The translations under genes were made by a program, and so were the position numbers. This document shows positions 1 through 7,166 of a stretch of DNA of 7,858 nt, piece by piece. Positions within the stretch are counted from its first letter, which is position 1. Every line of letters begins with the position of its first letter. The notes beneath the pieces were generated by a model, which saw nothing but the letters and a program-made list of their open reading frames with translations, was not told the DNA's origin and did not search any database. This DNA is from Cytophagales bacterium. GTDB lineage: Bacteria; Bacteroidota; Bacteroidia; Cytophagales; Spirosomataceae. The stretch spans positions 1 to 7,858 of the forward strand of contig JAGWUO010000040.1 of assembly GCA_028868395.1 (NCBI GenBank). Direction: 5' to 3'.

Positions 1-1050
1 TTTAAATTCAGGAACCTGTTATTGCACTTGTTTTTTTGGGCATTCCTGATTGCCCTTCCCATCCTGTTAGGACCCAATACGAATTCCACTAACTCAGAGG
101 AAATTCGCCGATCCTATTTTTGGATTTTTTACATGACCAGCTTTACGGTCATCAATATCCCTTTCTTTTACCTGAATACGGAAATTTTACTTCCCAAGTT
201 ATTACGGGCTAAAGGTGTCATCATTTATCTATTAACACTGACAGGGGCGATTCTATTTATGCTTTGGGTACATGAGGAATTGTTTCACTGGGCTTATTCT
301 CATTTTATTCACCCAGATAGTCAAGGAGGCGGAGGAGGAGGTCCTCGGAGAGGTGCGTTGATGCGCATGATTTTCCAATTATTATTTTACGCGGCTATTG
401 GAACCTCTTATCGCCTAATTTCAGATCGAATGAAGGAGGATGAGCAAGTGAAAGAACAAGAGAATGAGCGATTGAAATCCGAGCTCTCCTTTTTACGTTC
501 TCAGATCAGCCCGCATTTCATGTTTAACGTATTAAATAGCGTAGTCTCCCTGTCACGCAGAAAACCCGAAATGGTAGAGCCAGTGGTAGTGAAATTATCG
601 GAATTAATGCGCTACATGATTTATGAAACCAATGATTCGATTGTTCCCATTAGCAAGGAATTAGTGTATTTAGAGAGCTATATTGATTTGCAAAAGATCC
701 GTTTTGGCGGCGATATTCAAATCAATTTTGTTCATGAATTAGGGCCAAAATCAAGCAACATCGAACCTATGTTATTAATTCCGTTCGTGGAAAATGCGTT
801 TAAGCATGGGGTGGGATTCATTGAAAATCCGACCATTGAAATTGAATTAAAAGACAGTTCATCTGAACTTTATTTTAGAGTGGCCAATAAAAAAGGTACA
901 GCTATGAATGAGACGAAGGACGAAAGTTCAGGCATCGGTTTAGCGAATGTCAAACGCCGTTTAGAATTATTGTACCCTACTAACCACCAATTGGAAGTCA
1001 AGGATTCAGGCTCCGATTTTATCATCACACTAACCATTCAACACATCTAA
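1..1050 (+). CDS. LytS-type sensor histidine kinase, 5' end cut by window edge
   Basis: This is a membrane sensor kinase of the LytS/YehU (His_kinase, PF06580) type. It should autophosphorylate on histidine and pass the phosphate to the LytTR regulator encoded 3 bases downstream. Four hydrophobic segments are visible (codons near 22–78, 112–174, 214–282 and 358–417), followed by a charged coiled linker (about 430–490). The H-box is ISPHFMFN with the phospho-accepting His at 514–516. The N-box PFVENAFKHG lies at 781–810 and the G-box GIGLANV at 931–951, so the catalytic core is intact. A run of six glycines (325–342) sits in the loop between membrane segments three and four. The frame is open to base 1; the first possible start is a TTG at 22, but the coding-like residues before it (FKFRNLL) suggest the true start lies just outside the window. 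The stimulus is unknown; no dedicated sensory domain is seen beyond the membrane part. Confidence 0.93.
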   Translation, partial: FKFRNLLLHLFFWAFLIALPILLGPNTNSTNSEEIRRSYFWIFYMTSFTVINIPFFYLNTEILLPKLLRAKGVIIYLLTLTGAILFMLWVHEELFHWAYSHFIHPDSQGGGGGGPRRGALMRMIFQLLFYAAIGTSYRLISDRMKEDEQVKEQENERLKSELSFLRSQISPHFMFNVLNSVVSLSRRKPEMVEPVVVKLSELMRYMIYETNDSIVPISKELVYLESYIDLQKIRFGGDIQINFVHELGPKSSNIEPMLLIPFVENAFKHGVGFIENPTIEIELKDSSSELYFRVANKKGTAMNETKDESSGIGLANVKRRLELLYPTNHQLEVKDSGSDFIITLTIQHI

Positions 1051-1053
1051 GCT

Positions 1054-1806
1054 ATGTCAGAGGAAAATTTAGTGGAAATACCAGGCACCATCCTGAAATG
1101 TATGGCGGTGGATGATGAGAGTCTAGCGTTAGATTTAGTAGAAGATAATATCTCCAAAGTTCCCTTTTTGCAACTCGTGAAGCGCTGCCGAAATGCGATG
1201 GAGGCCGTGGAATACTTAGAGAATAATCCTGTCGATTTATTATTCCTTGACATTCAAATGCCGGGAATGACTGGCTTGCAATTCCTAGAAAGTTTAACCA
1301 CAAAGCCCATGGTCATTTTCGTGACCGCTTACCAACAATATGCCTTAGATGGTTTTAATTTAGATGTCATCGACTACGTCTTAAAACCCATCAATTTTGA
1401 GCGTTTTTTGAAGGCTAGCCACAAGGCACTTGACTATTACAAGAGTAAACAACTCCTTCACAAACCTGCTGAAGCGCCTAAATTAGAGTTCATTTTCATT
1501 CATGCGGATTATTCCTTAATGAAGATCATGCTTGAAGATATTCTCTATATCGAGGGTCTGAAAGATTACATTAAAATCCACCTAAGAACCCAAAAGTTCC
1601 CGGTAGTTTGCCGGATGACCATGAAATCCATAGAAGAAAAATTACCGTCTACGGATTTCATTCGAGTGCATAAATCGTTCATCGTTTCACTCAGCAAAAT
1701 GGAGTCAATTCGCAGCCAAAAAATCAAAATAGGCGAGAACCACATTCCAATCAGCGAAAGTTATTCTGAGCATTTTTACCAAATCATCGGCTATCAAAAG
1801 CAATAA
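1054..1806 (+). CDS. LytTR-family DNA-binding response regulator
   Basis: This 250-residue cytoplasmic transcription regulator is the evident partner of the upstream LytS-type kinase. The receiver domain spans about residues 14–130, with the acidic pair D20/D21, phospho-acceptor D66 in LFLDIQMP, switch threonine T91 (FVTAY) and K111 (VLKP). All the residues needed for phosphorylation are present. A LytTR DNA-binding domain follows at about 145–247, with the family-typical stretches LYIEGLKDYIKI and FIRVHKSFIV. The start is ATG 1054, 3 bases after the kinase stop, so the two genes are surely one operon. A later ATG at 1102 (MAVDDES) would also preserve the receiver domain and is a possible alternative, because the first 16 residues are not typical of the fold. 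In Bacteroidota such pairs often control nearby genes, but no lrgAB-type target is in the window. The flippase gene follows 34 bases later. Confidence 0.95.
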   Translation: MSEENLVEIPGTILKCMAVDDESLALDLVEDNISKVPFLQLVKRCRNAMEAVEYLENNPVDLLFLDIQMPGMTGLQFLESLTTKPMVIFVTAYQQYALDGFNLDVIDYVLKPINFERFLKASHKALDYYKSKQLLHKPAEAPKLEFIFIHADYSLMKIMLEDILYIEGLKDYIKIHLRTQKFPVVCRMTMKSIEEKLPSTDFIRVHKSFIVSLSKMESIRSQKIKIGENHIPISESYSEHFYQIIGYQKQ

Positions 1807-1810
1807 ATTG

Positions 1811-1818
1811 TAACTTTG
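1811..1818 (+). promoter_or_regulatory. Candidate Bacteroidota -7 promoter box before the flippase gene
   Basis: TAACTTTG matches the Bacteroidota -7 consensus TAnnTTTG at every fixed position. It lies in the 34-base gap between the response regulator and the flippase, 22 bases before ATG 1841, so transcription would begin just upstream of that ATG. No TTG/TTTG -33 box is seen at the expected distance (about 1786–1792), which is still inside the regulator gene, so the call is weak. With no terminator after the regulator, readthrough from the kinase–regulator operon is equally possible. Confidence 0.35.
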
Positions 1819-1840
1819 AGAATTGACCGAACATTCACGC

Positions 1841-3334
1841 ATGTCCATTCTTAAAAAATTAGCTGGCGAAACCCTATCCTATGGATTCAGTACGATCCTA
1901 GGGCGCTCCCTGAATTTTTTATTGGTTTTCATCCACACCGCCGCCTTTATGCCGGCTGCCTTGGGCGTTAATGTGAAGCTCTACGGCTATGTCGCCATTG
2001 CCAATATCATCTACACCTACGGAATGGAAACGGCTTATTTTCGCTATGCGAAAGAGGCCCCAGAACGCTATTATAATATTATTTTAACCGCGATTATCTT
2101 AACGTCGGGCTTGTTCACGCTAGGTTTATTTGTCTTTGCAGACCCTTTAATGGCGCAACTCGGCTATGCCGGGAAAGGTCAATTTATGCGCTGGCTTGCC
2201 TTGATTTTAGCCATCGATGCGGTAACAGCGATTCCTTTTGCACGCCTGAGATTAGAACAAAAAATACAACTATTCGTCAAGGCAAAAATCGTTTCCATCC
2301 TCATAAACGTAGGATTGAACCTATTTTTTTTAGCGCTGTTGAAACCAATGCACGAAGGACATTGGGGACCTACCTTTTTACAGAACTTGTATTTCCCTAG
2401 TATTGGAGCAGGCTATATTTTTCTCGCTAATTTGCTCGCAAACGCCAGTCTCTTTTATTGGTTACGTTCTTCTTTTGCTGATTTCAAGTGGACTTGGGAT
2501 GGAGCTGAATTGAGAAAACTATGGGTGTATTCCTACCCTATTATGTTCATGAGCTTAGCAGCCATGTTCAATTTAATGTTTGACCGCTTGCTACTTGAAG
2601 AGTTTTTACCAGCAGGATTTTATCCAGGTAGAAGTTCGGAAGACGCCTTAGGGATTTACGGTAATTGCTACAAGCTTTCTGTATTTATGAGTTTAGCGAT
2701 CCAAGCTTTCAAGTACGCAGCAGAGCCATTCTTCCTAGGCTCTAAATCTGCAGAAAACTCACAGTCTAATTTAGCACTCGTGAGCCATTGGTTTGTGATT
2801 GTTTGCTTGATTTTATGGGTAGGTGTGAGTTCAAATTTATTCTGGATTCAAGGACTATTTTTGCGTCAATCCATTTATTGGGAGGGAATCGGAGTTGTAC
2901 CTGTTCTCTTGTTAGCGAACTTGTTTTTAGGTGTGTATTACACGCAGTCTGTTTGGTTTAAAAAGACGAATAGAACCTACATGGGCACGGTCATTACGGT
3001 CACTGGCCTTGCCGTTACGCTGATCGGGAACGTTATTTTCATCCCCATCTACGGCTACATGGCTTGTGCCTATTCTTTCTTGAGCTCAGCGATCGTAATG
3101 ACTTTATTGTGTTACGTAGGGGGCCAAAAATACGACCCAGCACCCTACCGCTGGATGGCCGCCATCGGGTACATCAGTTTAGGAGTGATGGCCATACAGT
3201 CAGGATCTATCCTTGCCAGTTTACAAATTCCGTTATTCATCAGTCAGAACATCGGATTTATTTGTATTTTGGCCTTCATATTAATCAAAGAATTCTCCTG
3301 GAAAAACGGAAAACCTAGCTTAGCCCTGAAATGA
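1841..3334 (+). CDS. Wzx/MATE-like polysaccharide (lipid-linked sugar) flippase
   Basis: This is a 497-residue polytopic inner-membrane protein of the polysaccharide-biosynthesis flippase group (MOP exporter superfamily, Polysacc_synt/Wzx-like). Such proteins move lipid-linked sugars or glycan precursors to the outer face of the membrane. The protein is built almost entirely of hydrophobic helices, about 12–14 by eye. It carries the charged cytoplasmic stretch AIPFARLRLEQKIQLF (around 2229–2276) and the mid-protein segment ALGIYGNCYKLSVFM (about 2646–2690), both of which resemble a flippase widely conserved in Bacteroidota. I chose ATG 1841. The frame extends to a TTG at 1823, but the six extra residues (MTEHSR) look unlike a natural N-terminus, and the ATG fits the short leader implied by the TAACTTTG box. 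The stop codon overlaps the next start (ATGA, 3331–3334). The substrate (O-antigen, exopolysaccharide or another lipid-linked glycan) cannot be read from the sequence. No glycosyltransferases are in view. Confidence 0.85.
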   Translation: MSILKKLAGETLSYGFSTILGRSLNFLLVFIHTAAFMPAALGVNVKLYGYVAIANIIYTYGMETAYFRYAKEAPERYYNIILTAIILTSGLFTLGLFVFADPLMAQLGYAGKGQFMRWLALILAIDAVTAIPFARLRLEQKIQLFVKAKIVSILINVGLNLFFLALLKPMHEGHWGPTFLQNLYFPSIGAGYIFLANLLANASLFYWLRSSFADFKWTWDGAELRKLWVYSYPIMFMSLAAMFNLMFDRLLLEEFLPAGFYPGRSSEDALGIYGNCYKLSVFMSLAIQAFKYAAEPFFLGSKSAENSQSNLALVSHWFVIVCLILWVGVSSNLFWIQGLFLRQSIYWEGIGVVPVLLLANLFLGVYYTQSVWFKKTNRTYMGTVITVTGLAVTLIGNVIFIPIYGYMACAYSFLSSAIVMTLLCYVGGQKYDPAPYRWMAAIGYISLGVMAIQSGSILASLQIPLFISQNIGFICILAFILIKEFSWKNGKPSLALK

Positions 3335-3660
3335 AAAGTGAATTAAAAATGCAATACCTGAACCTCAAGCTGAAGATCAGCGGGATGGTGGCGCGTTTAC
3401 ACGAATTTCAAGGCACTTTGGTCCAAAAACAGGCTGAACTCGAAGATCTCCAGCAAAAGCTAGCTCTGAAATCAGAGGAACTGGTTAAAACCCAAAGACG
3501 GCTAAAAGAATTGGAGAAAAACTTTAAAAAATCAGATAATTTCGCTAAAATTGTAGCTAGTACAGATAACACAGCAGTTCCCACCGCTGAGTTGAAACAA
3601 AAGTTAGAAGAATATATTACAAAAATAGATCATTGCATTGACCAATTACGCAATCCATGA
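3331..3660 (+). CDS. Small coiled-coil protein, candidate partner of ZapA
   Basis: This 109-residue soluble protein has no recognised enzymatic domain. A long amphipathic coiled coil runs over about residues 4–68, rich in Leu, Lys, Glu and Gln with heptad-like leucine spacing. A polar, probably flexible linker follows (about 69–86, with TDNTAVPT), then a second short helix (about 87–107, ELKQKLEEYITKIDHCIDQL). It has no signal peptide or membrane segment, so it should be cytoplasmic. It begins inside the flippase stop (ATGA 3331–3334) and ends inside the zapA start (ATGA 3657–3660), which implies tightly linked translation. From memory, short coiled-coil proteins with a similar C-terminal helix precede zapA in other Bacteroidota, which suggests a cell-division accessory role, perhaps analogous to ZapB. 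That role is inference from position and shape only. Confidence 0.85.
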   Translation: MKSELKMQYLNLKLKISGMVARLHEFQGTLVQKQAELEDLQQKLALKSEELVKTQRRLKELEKNFKKSDNFAKIVASTDNTAVPTAELKQKLEEYITKIDHCIDQLRNP

Positions 3661-3947
3661 GTCCTAAAATCCCTTGTAATCTACTGGTAGGCATACAAAG
3701 TATCGCCTTAAAGGTTAGTCCAAGTGAGGAGGCTTACGTACGAAATGCAGCATCATTAGTGAACAAACTAGTTCGTTATTACGAACGAGAAACAAATAGT
3801 TCAGATCCCGCAGCCGTGATGGCGATGGTGGCACTTGATTTAGCCATGTGTGGTTTGAAATTTGAAGCAGAACACAATTCACTCCAAGACGACGTTTTGG
3901 AAGAAAACAATGAATTGTTATCTCTTGCAGCTGAGTTCACAGTATAA
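3657..3947 (+). CDS. zapA: Cell division protein ZapA
   Basis: This 96-residue cytoplasmic protein belongs to the ZapA family (PF05164), small proteins that bind FtsZ and promote bundling of its filaments in the division ring. The N-terminal globular head is visible in SIALKVSPSEEAYVRNAA (about 15–32), the typical strand followed by a helix with the Glu-Glu-x-Tyr pattern. The MAMVALDLAMCGLKFE stretch (about 55–70) is the conserved start of the long C-terminal dimerisation helix. The length is normal for the family. The start ATG overlaps the stop of the coiled-coil gene by 4 bases, and no Shine-Dalgarno sequence is present, so translation probably relies on coupling. RNase Y follows after 57 bases with no terminator. 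The family is divergent in sequence, but domain pattern and neighbourhood agree. Confidence 0.9.
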   Translation: MSPKIPCNLLVGIQSIALKVSPSEEAYVRNAASLVNKLVRYYERETNSSDPAAVMAMVALDLAMCGLKFEAEHNSLQDDVLEENNELLSLAAEFTV

Positions 3948-4004
3948 TTTTCCTTTTCTTTCGATTTTTCCGGGGACTAATGTATAAACACACATTCGTT
4001 CTAT

Positions 4005-5588
4005 ATGTCCACGATATTAACTTTTATTATCCCTCTAATTGCTGCGGCTGGAGGGTTATTTGCCGGAAAAGTATTCTACTCGAAGGTAAATAAAAACATC
4101 GAAGGGGATGCCCAACGCAAAGCGGAAGACATCCTAAAGAATGCAGAAATCACTGCAGAAAACATCAAGAAAGACCGAATGCTAGAAGCGAAGGAAAACT
4201 TCCTCCGTCTTCGTGCTGAGTTCGAAGAAGAATCCCAAAACAAAAAAGGAATTCTGTTAGAAAACGAGCAAAAATTACGCGAAAAAGAGCGAATTCTAGC
4301 CCAGCAAGCAGAGCAACAACGGGCTGCTGAACAAGAGCTACATTCAGCGAAACAAAGTGTTCAAGCGAAGGAAGAAAATTACCGCAAGAAGCTAGAGGAC
4401 GTAGAAAAGAAACGCGAAGAAGCAGAGGCAATGCTGGCGAACCAGATCAGCCAATTAGAGAAAATTGCAGGTCTTTCTGCGGATGAAGCACGTCAACAAA
4501 TTATGGATGCCTTGAAGGCAGAGGCAGAATCGAAAGCGAGTTCTTTAGTGAAACAAGCGATCGAAGAAGCGAAATTAACCGCCACGAAAGAGGCGAAGAA
4601 AGTCGTCATCGAAACGATTCAACGCACGGCAGCGGAAAACGCGATCGAGAACTGCGTTTCTGTTTTCAACATTGAATCAGACGATATTAAAGGTAAAATC
4701 ATCGGACGTGAAGGCCGTAACATCCGTGCACTAGAAGCGGCAACGGGAGTGGAATTCATCGTAGATGATACGCCGGAGGCGATTATCATTTCAGGTTTTG
4801 ATCCGGTTCGTCGAGAGATTGCCCGTTTATCTTTGCACCGTTTGGTACAAGATGGTCGTATTCACCCCGCTCGTATTGAAGAGGTTGTAAATAAGACACG
4901 TAAGAACATCGACGATGAGATCATTGAAATCGGAGAGAAGACCGTGATTGACTTAGGAATTCACGGTTTACATCCAGAATTAATTAAGATGGTGGGACGT
5001 ATGCGTTTCCGTTCTTCTTATGGCCAAAACCTATTGCAACACTCCCGCGAAGTCGCGAAGCTTTGTGCAACAATGGCAGCTGAATTAGGATTAAATGCGA
5101 AACTAGCGAAGCGTGCAGGTCTATTGCACGATATTGGTAAAGTTTGGCATGAAGAACCAGAACTTCCTCACGCATTGCTAGGGATGGAGCTGGCTCAGAA
5201 ATACAAAGAGCACCCTGAAGTTTGTAATGCTATTGGAGCTCACCACGATGAATGTGAGATGACTTCTATGATCTCTCCTATCATTCAGGTGTGTGATGCG
5301 ATTTCTGGCTCACGTCCAGGCGCACGCCGCGAGATGATGGAGTCGTATATGAAACGTCTTCGTGATTTGGAAACTCTTGCTACTTCATTCGATGGAGTTC
5401 AGAAGTGTTATGCGATCCAAGCGGGTCGTGAGCTTCGTATTATGGTCGATTCTGAAAATGTAAGTGACGAAAAAGCGTCTAACTTATCATTTGACATTTC
5501 TCAGAAAATCGAGAAAGAGATGCAATATCCAGGTCAAATCAAGGTAACGGTGATTCGCGAAATGCGCGCCGTGAACTTTGCAAAATAG
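4005..5588 (+). CDS. rny: Ribonuclease Y
   Basis: This 527-residue membrane-anchored endoribonuclease starts mRNA decay. The order of domains is classic: an N-terminal membrane anchor (about residues 3–24, [15 protein letters not shown]), a long Glu/Lys/Ala/Gln-rich coiled coil (about 35–200), a KH RNA-binding domain with the GREG loop at 234–237, and an HD-type metal-dependent nuclease domain. The HD signature LLHDIGK has H375 and D376; further probable metal ligands are H346 (LQHS), H413/H414 (GAHHDE) and D431 (VCDAISG). Length is close to the usual 510–530 and nothing is missing. The 57-base leader after zapA starts with a pyrimidine-rich tract (3948–3970) and has neither a clear promoter nor a terminator, so co-transcription with zapA is likely. 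The second half is rich in CGT arginine codons, consistent with good expression. A strong terminator follows 20 bases after the stop. Confidence 0.98.
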   Translation: MSTILTFIIPLIAAAGGLFAGKVFYSKVNKNIEGDAQRKAEDILKNAEITAENIKKDRMLEAKENFLRLRAEFEEESQNKKGILLENEQKLREKERILAQQAEQQRAAEQELHSAKQSVQAKEENYRKKLEDVEKKREEAEAMLANQISQLEKIAGLSADEARQQIMDALKAEAESKASSLVKQAIEEAKLTATKEAKKVVIETIQRTAAENAIENCVSVFNIESDDIKGKIIGREGRNIRALEAATGVEFIVDDTPEAIIISGFDPVRREIARLSLHRLVQDGRIHPARIEEVVNKTRKNIDDEIIEIGEKTVIDLGIHGLHPELIKMVGRMRFRSSYGQNLLQHSREVAKLCATMAAELGLNAKLAKRAGLLHDIGKVWHEEPELPHALLGMELAQKYKEHPEVCNAIGAHHDECEMTSMISPIIQVCDAISGSRPGARREMMESYMKRLRDLETLATSFDGVQKCYAIQAGRELRIMVDSENVSDEKASNLSFDISQKIEKEMQYPGQIKVTVIREMRAVNFAK

Positions 5589-5609
5589 GATCGAAATCGA
5601 GTATATTTA
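5577..5609 (+). promoter_or_regulatory. Candidate promoter for the GNAT gene, overlapping the end of rny
   Basis: A TTTG box (5577–5580) is followed after 21 bases by TATATTTA (5602–5609). This fits the Bacteroidota arrangement of a -33 TTTG and a -7 TAnnTTTG about 19–21 bases apart, with one mismatch at the last -7 position. The first box is within the last codons of rny, and the start of transcription would fall at about 5613–5617, inside the ascending arm of the rny terminator. RNA started there would lack most of that arm and so would escape termination. This is pattern matching only; AT-rich sequence can give such matches by chance. Confidence 0.4.
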
Positions 5610-5642
5610 TGGCGCCACCCTGCGGGTGGCGCCATTTTTTTT
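5609..5642 (+). terminator. Intrinsic terminator after rny
   Basis: A perfect 10-base GC-rich stem (GGCGCCACCC at 5611–5620 with GGGTGGCGCC at 5624–5633) closes a TGC loop. Two further A-T pairs extend it at the foot. A run of eight T follows (5635–5642). It lies 20 bases past the rny stop. On the opposite strand the hairpin is not followed by a U-tract, so it acts in the plus direction only. It closes the kinase-to-rny gene block. Confidence 0.95.
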
Positions 5643-5652
5643 ACATTACTCT

Positions 5653-6084
5653 ATGCTAGAAATAAAATCCCCCCAAACCGACGCCGACTGGAAAGCCTAT
5701 TACGCCTTGCGATTTAGCGTATTAAGAGAGCCCTGGAATCAACCGGTAGGTTCAGAAGTTTTAGCGGATGAGGACCAAGCCATTCACGCCATCGCAGTGG
5801 AAAACGAAGAAGTTCTGGGAGTTGCGCGCATGCATGAGTCGGCTGAAAAGCAGGGCCAAGTACGCTGTGTGGCCACGGCCACGAAAGCGCAAGGCAAGGG
5901 AATCGGGAAAGCCATTATGGCTTACCTAGAAGAGAAAGCAAAGCAAAAAGGCTGGACCGAAATCGTATTAGAAGCAAGGGAAAATGCGGTACCCTTTTAT
6001 GAAGCAATTGGGTATACGATTGTCGCGGAATCCTATCTGTTGTTTGGTGAAATCCAACATTACCGGATGCAAAAAAACCTGTAA
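5653..6084 (+). CDS. GNAT family N-acetyltransferase
   Basis: This 143-residue cytoplasmic enzyme should transfer an acetyl group from acetyl-CoA to an unknown amine. The GNAT fold is evident: an N-terminal helix with LRFSVLREPWNQP (about 19–31), the acetyl-CoA motif Q80-G-K-G-I-G85 followed by a helix, and the late NAVPFYEAIGY motif (111–121) with its conserved tyrosine. The C-terminal FGEIQHYRM resembles a subfamily of small acetyltransferases common in Bacteroidota and Proteobacteria. I chose ATG 5653. The frame continues upstream to a TTG at 5578, but that extension would run through the rny stop and the whole terminator. The gene starts 10 bases after the terminator U-tract and has no Shine-Dalgarno sequence. 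It may have its own promoter overlapping the end of rny. Its stop codon lies within the U-tract of the converging bioB terminator. The substrate cannot be assigned. Confidence 0.9.
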   Translation: MLEIKSPQTDADWKAYYALRFSVLREPWNQPVGSEVLADEDQAIHAIAVENEEVLGVARMHESAEKQGQVRCVATATKAQGKGIGKAIMAYLEEKAKQKGWTEIVLEARENAVPFYEAIGYTIVAESYLLFGEIQHYRMQKNL

Positions 6085-6115
6085 AAAAAGCGCTACCTCC
6101 TTCGAAATAGCGCTT
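6083..6115 (-). terminator. Intrinsic terminator of the sppA–bioB unit
   Basis: An 8-base inverted repeat (AAGCGCTA at 6088–6095 with TAGCGCTT at 6108–6115) encloses a 12-base loop. Read on the minus strand, it begins 18 bases after the bioB stop and is followed by a run of seven T (the A-run at 6083–6089, partly paired in the stem). The plus-strand side has no U-tract, so it serves bioB. The end of the tract overlaps the GNAT stop codon TAA (6082–6084). Confidence 0.85.
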
Positions 6116-6133
6116 CATATAGGCTTGCAAAGA

Positions 6134-7153
6134 CTAGTGCGTGTGCTCTAAACCTTGGGCACTTGGAATCTGATTAAATTCAATGCCTGATTTACGCGCA
6201 TCTTTAAATGCTTCCTTAGGCTTAATGTTCAAGATTTGGAATAATTCCGCATCTGATTTTGCATCCGGATTAGGTGTGGTTAATAAAACATCACCAGAGA
6301 AGATCGAATTTGCCCCTGCCATGAAGCAGAACGCTTGACCTTCATAGGTTAACTCTAAACGACCTGCGGACAAACGAACAGCGGACTTAGGCATCATGAT
6401 TCGAGCTGTGGCAATCACTCGAACAAGATCCCAAACAGACGCCGTCTTTTGATTCTCGAAAGGCGTTCCCTCTACTGGAACTAGATTGTTTACTGGAACT
6501 GATTCAGGGTGCTCTGGTAAATTCGCTAATGTCAAAAGCATCCCGATGCGATCTCCCGCACTTTCGCCCATTCCGATGATTCCACCTGAACAAACAGATA
6601 ACTTTGCTTTACGTACGTTTCCTAGCGTCTCTAAACGATCATCGTAGGTGCGCGTCGAGATAACATCGTCGTAGTATTCTTCACTTGTATCGATATTGTG
6701 GTTGTAGGCATATAAACCTGCATCCTTTAATTTCTGCGCTTGCTCTTCTGATAACATCCCTAAAGTACAGCAAACCTCCATCCCTAGTGAATTCACGCCT
6801 TTCACCATGTCTAAAACACGGTCAAAGTCCTTGTTATCACGCACCTCGCGCCAAGCCGCTCCCATGCAAAAGCGAGAACTACCATTATCTTTTGCTCGGT
6901 TAGCTGCTTGAATTACCTCCTCGTAGGGAAGCAACTTCTGCACCTTCACATTCGTGTGGTAGCGCGCTGCCTGTGAACAATAAGAACAATCCTCTGGACA
7001 ACCACCTGTTTTGATGGAAAGCAAAGTAGAGATTTGTACCTCATTCGGGTCAAAATTCTCACGATGCACTGTCGCAGCCTGATAGACCAAATCCAAAAAG
7101 GGTTGGTTGTATATTTTTTCTACCTCTTCCCGAGTCCAATTATTACGTACCAT
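6134..7153 (-). CDS. bioB: Biotin synthase BioB
   Basis: This 339-residue radical S-adenosylmethionine enzyme inserts sulfur into dethiobiotin, the last step of biotin synthesis. Numbered from ATG 7153, the radical-SAM cluster motif [10 protein letters not shown] gives C52, C56 and C59. The ligands of the auxiliary [2Fe-2S] cluster are C96 (FCMGAAW), C128 (first Cys of VCCTLG), C188 (SVCSGGI) and R260 (AVRLSAGR). All match the E. coli residue numbers within one, so the enzyme should be active. The frame opens at a TTG (7172–7174) that overlaps the sppA stop; I prefer the ATG at 7151–7153, which gives the normal family N-terminus ([15 protein letters not shown]) and leaves 13 A-rich bases after sppA. 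No other biotin gene and no BirA-type operator is visible. It is probably transcribed with sppA and ends at the terminator 18 bases downstream. Confidence 0.97.
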   Translation of the reverse strand: MVRNNWTREEVEKIYNQPFLDLVYQAATVHRENFDPNEVQISTLLSIKTGGCPEDCSYCSQAARYHTNVKVQKLLPYEEVIQAANRAKDNGSSRFCMGAAWREVRDNKDFDRVLDMVKGVNSLGMEVCCTLGMLSEEQAQKLKDAGLYAYNHNIDTSEEYYDDVISTRTYDDRLETLGNVRKAKLSVCSGGIIGMGESAGDRIGMLLTLANLPEHPESVPVNNLVPVEGTPFENQKTASVWDLVRVIATARIMMPKSAVRLSAGRLELTYEGQAFCFMAGANSIFSGDVLLTTPNPDAKSDAELFQILNIKPKEAFKDARKSGIEFNQIPSAQGLEHTH

Positions 7154-7166
7154 ATAAGCTTTATTT

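Noticed and set aside
1047..1303. Two minus-strand reading frames opposite the response regulator
   Set aside because: They overlap each other and a certain gene, and their translations look random.
1641..1660. Possible LytTR binding site (TACCG followed by an inverted CGG) inside the response regulator gene
   Set aside because: It is a short imperfect match within coding sequence, without a properly spaced second half-site.
1823..1840. TTG start for the flippase, 6 codons upstream of the ATG
   Set aside because: The extra residues do not look like a flippase N-terminus, and the ATG at 1841 fits the nearby -7 box.
3948..4004. 6S RNA or another small RNA gene between zapA and rny
   Set aside because: I looked because small RNAs occur near zapA in some bacteria, but the gap is only 57 bases and shows no fitting fold.
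4165..4431. Minus-strand reading frame of 88 codons inside rny
   Set aside because: It lies opposite the biased Glu/Lys/Ala-rich coiled-coil codons of rny, which readily create open antisense frames; the translation resembles no protein.
5609..5642. Hairpin as a REP-type or mobile palindromic repeat
   Set aside because: Only one copy is seen, and the eight-T tract right after the rny stop makes a terminator the simple explanation.
5578..5652. TTG start giving the GNAT protein 25 more residues
   Set aside because: The extension would cross the rny stop and the complete intrinsic terminator, and it adds nothing to the GNAT fold.
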